From Minicystis rosea (GTDB lineage Bacteria > Myxococcota_A > Polyangia > Polyangiales > Polyangiaceae), in NCBI GenBank assembly GCA_001931535.1, contig CP016211.1, positions 12,074,377-12,138,376 on the forward strand: a stretch of DNA of 64,000 nucleotides, written 5' to 3'. Positions 60,474 to 64,000 of the stretch are shown piece after piece. A program made the translations under genes and the position numbers. The notes below the pieces were generated by a model that was not told the DNA's origin, searched no databases, and saw nothing but the letters and a program-made list of their open reading frames with translations. Every line of letters starts with the position of its first letter. Position 1 is the first letter of the stretch.

Positions 60474-61028
60474 TCACTTCTTCACGCGCGACTCGATCTC
60501 CTTGGCCCGCGTGAGGTGATCCTGGAGCGTCGGCAGCGCGCCGCTGGCGAATTGCTTGAGCTCGGGATCCTTGGCGTCCTTGGCGATCTTCTCGAACGCC
60601 TTCACGTCCTTCTCGTGCTCGTCGACCATGCGGCTCATGTAGTCGCGGTCGAGCTTGTCCCCGGTCTCCTTGGCCAGCTTGTCGACCTCGTCTTGATGCT
60701 TCTTGTCGAGCGCAGTGGGCAGCGCGACGCCCTTCCTCTGCTGCATGAGGGTCGCGAGCTGGGTGTTGAGCTTGGTGTGATCGTCCACCATGCGCTGCGC
60801 GTACTTGCGGACCTCGTCGTTCGTGGCGTTGCGCGCCACGATCTCGCCGAGCCGGATCTCGGTCAGATTGCCCTGCGCGACGTCGGTCACGAAGCCCATG
60901 TCCTGCTTGTCGAGCGTGGGCAGCGGAGCTTGCTGAGGCTGAGCCTGCGGCTCTGCGGCGGCCACGGAAAGCCCGCCGAGGGAGGCGGCGCAGAGCGCGC
61001 CGGCCAGCACGATTGCCTTCTTCATCAT
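60474..61028 (-). CDS. DUF4142 secreted protein
   Basis: This 184-residue protein starts MMKKAIVLAGALCAASLGG with a Sec signal ending near AAA. The mature part is a helical DUF4142 (ferritin-like) domain: DMGFVTDVAQGNLTEIRLGEIVA, YAQRMVDDHTKLNTQLATL and MVDEHEKDVKAFEKIAKDAKD, in parts. Family members are exported and possibly bind metals or stress ligands; role is unclear. The ribosome site AGGAAGGA is strong. It is a single gene with flanking intergenic gaps. Confidence 0.9.
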   Translation of the reverse strand: MMKKAIVLAGALCAASLGGLSVAAAEPQAQPQQAPLPTLDKQDMGFVTDVAQGNLTEIRLGEIVARNATNDEVRKYAQRMVDDHTKLNTQLATLMQQRKGVALPTALDKKHQDEVDKLAKETGDKLDRDYMSRMVDEHEKDVKAFEKIAKDAKDPELKQFASGALPTLQDHLTRAKEIESRVKK

Positions 61029-61175
61029 CGTATCCTTCCTCTCCGTGCGTCGCGACACGGCCGCCGCGGCGCGGACGGATCCTTCGATCACGATCCACGA
61101 AGCGGCAGCGGGAAGAGCTGTAGGGCGAATCCCCCACGGAGACGCGCTCGCCCGCGCGATCCGAGGCGTGGATCG

Positions 61176-62222
61176 CTAGGTCGGATCGAGCGCGAGCGCG
61201 CGGCGATGCTCGGGGATGCGCTCCAGATACGCGCGGCGCAACGTCGGGCTCGCGAGCTTCGATCCGAACGCGAGCACGGCCCGCTTCGCCTGCGCGATCG
61301 CGTTCGCTGCGGCTGCCTCGTCGCCGATCGCGGCGTGCGCATCGGCGCGCGCGATCCACACCGGCGCCGCTCCGCCGGCGAGCCAACCGAGCGAAATCGA
61401 CGCGGCGCCGGCGGCCTGCACGGCCTCGGCGGGCCGGCCCGCGGCGACGAGCGCATGCGCCGTCGCGGCCTCGGCGAGCGCCTGCTCCGGCGTCTCCGCG
61501 AGCAACGCGAGCGCCCGCTTCGCTTCGCTCACGGCGTCGTCACCGCGTGCGAGCCGCGCGCGTGCCGTCGCGACGACGGCGCGCGCCGTGCCCTCCAAGC
61601 GACGGTCATCGCTCGTGGCGGCGGCCTCCGCCGCGAGCGACGCGCGCGTGAGCGCCGCTTCGGCCGCGCCGCGCCGCAGATCGAGGCGCGCGCGATCGAG
61701 CCTCGCCGCGGCCGTGGCGATCACGAGCCCCGCCGCTTCGGCCGCAGCCACGGCTGCATCGAGCGCGCCCTCGGCGAGCTCGTCGGCGCCCAGCGCGAGC
61801 AATCCGCCGCCGAGCGCGGCCCGCTCGATGCTCGCGGCCGCGGCGTCGCCGCCGCGATCGAGCGCATCGGCCGCGCGGCCCGCGCGATCGAGGAAGGCCT
61901 CGGCGTCGCCCTCGAGCAAGGCCTGCGAGGCGATGGCCGCGAGCACGCGGCCCGCGCTCACCGCGTCGCGCTCGAGGAGCCCGGGGAGCATGGGCTCGAG
62001 CACGCGGAGGAGCGGCCACACGCGCTCGCCGCGCGCTTCGCGTTGATGCGCGGCGATGACGCGGGTCGCGTCCTGGATCCATGAAGGTCCAGGCGGTTCG
62101 GGCCGCGTTTGCCGCGTTTGCTGCGTTTCCAGGAGGGATCGCTCGGCGGCGGCGGCGTCGGTGATGGGGGATGCGCCGCGATCGATCTCGCGGCGAGCGG
62201 ACAGGAGCGTGACGAGGTTCAT
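61176..62222 (-). CDS. Ala-rich TPR-like protein of unknown function
   Basis: This 348-residue, almost entirely helical, Ala-rich protein has repeat-like helices (LLALGADELAEGALDAAVAAAEAAG; EALAEAATAHALVAAGRPAEAV, in parts), consistent with TPR. No signal or membrane segment is present. It begins 15 bp after the MalG-type permease on the same strand, so it is probably the third gene of that transport operon. I do not recognise a specific family. Confidence 0.7.
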   Translation of the reverse strand: MNLVTLLSARREIDRGASPITDAAAAERSLLETQQTRQTRPEPPGPSWIQDATRVIAAHQREARGERVWPLLRVLEPMLPGLLERDAVSAGRVLAAIASQALLEGDAEAFLDRAGRAADALDRGGDAAAASIERAALGGGLLALGADELAEGALDAAVAAAEAAGLVIATAAARLDRARLDLRRGAAEAALTRASLAAEAAATSDDRRLEGTARAVVATARARLARGDDAVSEAKRALALLAETPEQALAEAATAHALVAAGRPAEAVQAAGAASISLGWLAGGAAPVWIARADAHAAIGDEAAAANAIAQAKRAVLAFGSKLASPTLRRAYLERIPEHRRALALDPT

Positions 62223-62237
62223 CGAGAGGCGCGGAGC

Positions 62238-63119
62238 CTACCCCTTCACGCCGCCGGCCGTGAGCCCGGCGACGAGGTGCCGCTGCGCAATGTAGAAGAG
62301 CGCCATCACGGGCACGGAGACCACGAGCGCGCCCGCGGCGAAGCGCTCCCATTGCTGATCGTATTCGCCGATGTAGCGCTGGAGCACGACCGGCAGCGTG
62401 TACATCTCTTCGCGACCGAGGAGCGTCGCCGCCAGGATGTACTCGTTGTACGCGCTCATGAACGCGAACAGCGACGTCACCGCGATGGCCGGCCGCGCGG
62501 CCGGGAGCACCACGCGCAGGAAGGCGCCGAAGCGCGTGGCGCCGTCGACCATCGCGGCCTCTTCGAGATCGACGGGGATCGCCTCGAACGAAGCGCGAAG
62601 CTGAAAGATGGCAAACGGAACCGACGTCGACGCGTAGCAGACGACGAGCCCCGTCCGCGAGTTCAAGAGGTGGAGCGCGTCGAGCATGATGTAGAGCGGC
62701 ACCGCGCTCGCCACCGTGGGGAACATCTGCGTGGCGAGCAGCGCCGCAATCCCGCGCTCCTTGCCCACGAAGCGGAAGCGCGCCAGCGCATACGCGGTTG
62801 GCACCGCGATGATCACGCCCACCGCCGCCGTCGCCAGGGCCACGATCACCGAGTTCGCGAGCTGCCTCCCGAAGAGCCACGCGGTGCCGCCGCCGGGCAC
62901 CTTCTGCGTGGTGGAGACGACGGCTTGCAGATGGGAGAGCGTCGGCTCGTGCGGCACCGGCCACACCTCCGGCGCGACGGGGCGGCTGCCCGAGAAGGCC
63001 AGCGCCACCACCCACACGACCGGGTAGAGCGCAAAGCACGCGGCCACCGCCAAGAGCGCATGCGACGCGAAGGACTCGAGCGGAGAGACGCGCTCTTCCT
63101 TGTCTTGAAAAGAGCTCAT
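62238..63119 (-). CDS. ABC transporter permease, MalG-type
   Basis: This 293-residue inner-membrane permease is of the MalFG (carbohydrate uptake CUT1) family with six helices. The ATPase-contact EAA loop is LEEAAMVDGATRFGAFLRVVLP. N- and C-termini fit MalG (ending GLTAGGVKG). Its ATG overlaps the stop of the upstream MalF-type gene (ATGA), so they are translationally coupled. The binding protein and ATPase are not in the window, so the sugar cannot be named. Confidence 0.93.
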   Translation of the reverse strand: MSSFQDKEERVSPLESFASHALLAVAACFALYPVVWVVALAFSGSRPVAPEVWPVPHEPTLSHLQAVVSTTQKVPGGGTAWLFGRQLANSVIVALATAAVGVIIAVPTAYALARFRFVGKERGIAALLATQMFPTVASAVPLYIMLDALHLLNSRTGLVVCYASTSVPFAIFQLRASFEAIPVDLEEAAMVDGATRFGAFLRVVLPAARPAIAVTSLFAFMSAYNEYILAATLLGREEMYTLPVVLQRYIGEYDQQWERFAAGALVVSVPVMALFYIAQRHLVAGLTAGGVKG

Positions 63120-64000
63120 GCCGCCTCCGTCTTCGGGGTGATCACGGCCGCTTCGCGCCGCTTGTCACGCCATTCGCCGAGGCGCGTCGCGCCGAAGAGC
63201 ATGAAGAAGATGAGCACCGCATAGGCGGCGGCATATCCATATTGGTTCTGCCGCGTGAAGGCCCAGCGATACGCCTCGGAGATGAGGATGTCGGTGGTGC
63301 CGTCCGGATCGCCGCCGGAGACGAGGAACACCACGTTGAACATGTTGAAGGTCCAAATCGCGCCCAGCGTGACCGAGGGCATGAGCGTGGGCCGGATGAT
63401 GGGGAGCGTGACCAGGCGGAGGCGCTGCCAGCGGGTGGCGCCGTCGACCTTGGCGGCTTCGAGCACGTCGGCGGGGACGGCGGTGAGCGCGCCCAACGTG
63501 ACCACCATCATGAAGGGGAACCCGAGCCACACGTTGGTGGCCAGGTTGGCGGCGAAGGCGGTGGAGAAGCGCGAGAACCAAGCGATGGGCTCGAGGTGCG
63601 TGCCGAAGAGGCGATTGACCGCGAGCACCAAGGCCGTGAGCGCGCCGAATTGCCGGTGGAACATGCCCTTCCAGGCGAGCGCGGTGACGTAGCTCGGCAC
63701 GGCCCAAGGCACGATGAGGAGCACGCGATAAACGGCCTTGAGCCGGAGCGAGGGCCGCGAGAGCAGCAGCCCGAGCGCGACGCCGATGCCCACGTGGAAG
63801 AACACGTTGCTGACCGTCCAGAGGATGGTCACGAGGAGCACGAGATAAAACGATCCGCTGGCGAGGAGCGGCCCGCCGCGCGCGGTGAGGATGTTGATGA
63901 AATTGGCGAGGCCCACATAACGACGCTCCTCGTCGCTGCCCGCGAAGAGCGAAGTGGCCGCGCCGATCACGAGCGGCAGCACCACCAGGACGCCGACCGC
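63116..64000 (-). CDS. ABC transporter permease, MalF-type, 5' end missing
   Basis: This is the partner permease of the MalG-type protein. About 295 residues are visible and the N-terminus is beyond base 64000. Helices and the EAA loop (LEAAKVDGATRWQRLRLVTLP) are clear, as is the family motif GAIWTFNMFNVVFLVSGG. It ends ITPKTEAA and its TGA overlaps the next ATG. The transporter probably imports a sugar or sugar derivative. Confidence 0.93.
   Translation of the reverse strand, partial: AVGVLVVLPLVIGAATSLFAGSDEERRYVGLANFINILTARGGPLLASGSFYLVLLVTILWTVSNVFFHVGIGVALGLLLSRPSLRLKAVYRVLLIVPWAVPSYVTALAWKGMFHRQFGALTALVLAVNRLFGTHLEPIAWFSRFSTAFAANLATNVWLGFPFMMVVTLGALTAVPADVLEAAKVDGATRWQRLRLVTLPIIRPTLMPSVTLGAIWTFNMFNVVFLVSGGDPDGTTDILISEAYRWAFTRQNQYGYAAAYAVLIFFMLFGATRLGEWRDKRREAAVITPKTEAA

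Overview
The window is GC-rich throughout, apart from one island. It carries many lipoproteins with Gly- or Pro-rich linkers, a eukaryote-type Ser/Thr kinase, FHA and HEAT-repeat proteins, formylglycine-enzyme-like proteins, a DUF2330 protein and a class II photolyase. This mix points to a large-genome Myxococcota (Polyangia/Sorangium-like) chromosome. That assignment is inferred from gene content, since no rRNA or other taxonomic marker is present.

Layout. 1-13.6 kb: an acyl-CoA synthetase (running off the left edge), miaB, a gamma-class carbonic anhydrase-like gene, thiS, a TonB-domain/receptor fusion and asnS. These are followed by an array of four palindromic repeats, a PhyH dioxygenase, an aldo/keto reductase, a phosphotransferase-DUF6285 pair, an FGE-like anchored protein and a TlpA-like lipoprotein. 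13.8-17.0 kb: a small lipoprotein, a class II CPD photolyase and a DedA protein. 17.2-24.4 kb: an insertion-sequence cluster. It holds one complete IS701-family element, three IS630-family transposases (two in elements with visible ends), an IS4/Tn5-like pseudogene, and debris of a group II intron RT and an IS3 element. A second IS701 copy there is interrupted by two IS630 elements inserted side by side at the same TA, and the pre-insertion sequence can be rebuilt base by base. 24.7-29.6 kb: an AT-richer accessory stretch with three tandem paralogous secreted proteins of unknown function, a 129-bp MITE-like inverted repeat, an anchored CR..FCR protein, and a secreted hydrolase-like gene followed by a partner.

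29.7-36.8 kb: a class III aminotransferase, a DUF72 protein and a glyoxylate-bypass locus. In that locus a ScfR/RamB-like regulator is divergent from aceB and aceA, ending in strong terminators. 36.9-46.6 kb: lipoproteins, a beta-propeller-like protein divergent from a Ser/Thr kinase, oligoribonuclease, a thiolase, a CDF metal exporter with a very His-rich N-terminus, and an MmcQ/YjbR protein with a histone-H1-like tail. 46.7-57 kb: a HEAT-repeat membrane protein, a thioredoxin-like protein, DUF2330, a prolyl-hydroxylase-like oxygenase and secA. 57-64 kb: a DUF6569+FHA protein broken by a single-base frameshift, a second FGE-like protein, DUF4142, a TPR-like protein and two MalG/MalF-type permeases (the last running off the right edge).

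The most notable points are the nested-IS history, the uncharacterised three-gene secreted family, the repeat family found only between convergent genes, and the palindromic array next to asnS. No CRISPR array, tRNA, rRNA or replication origin was seen.
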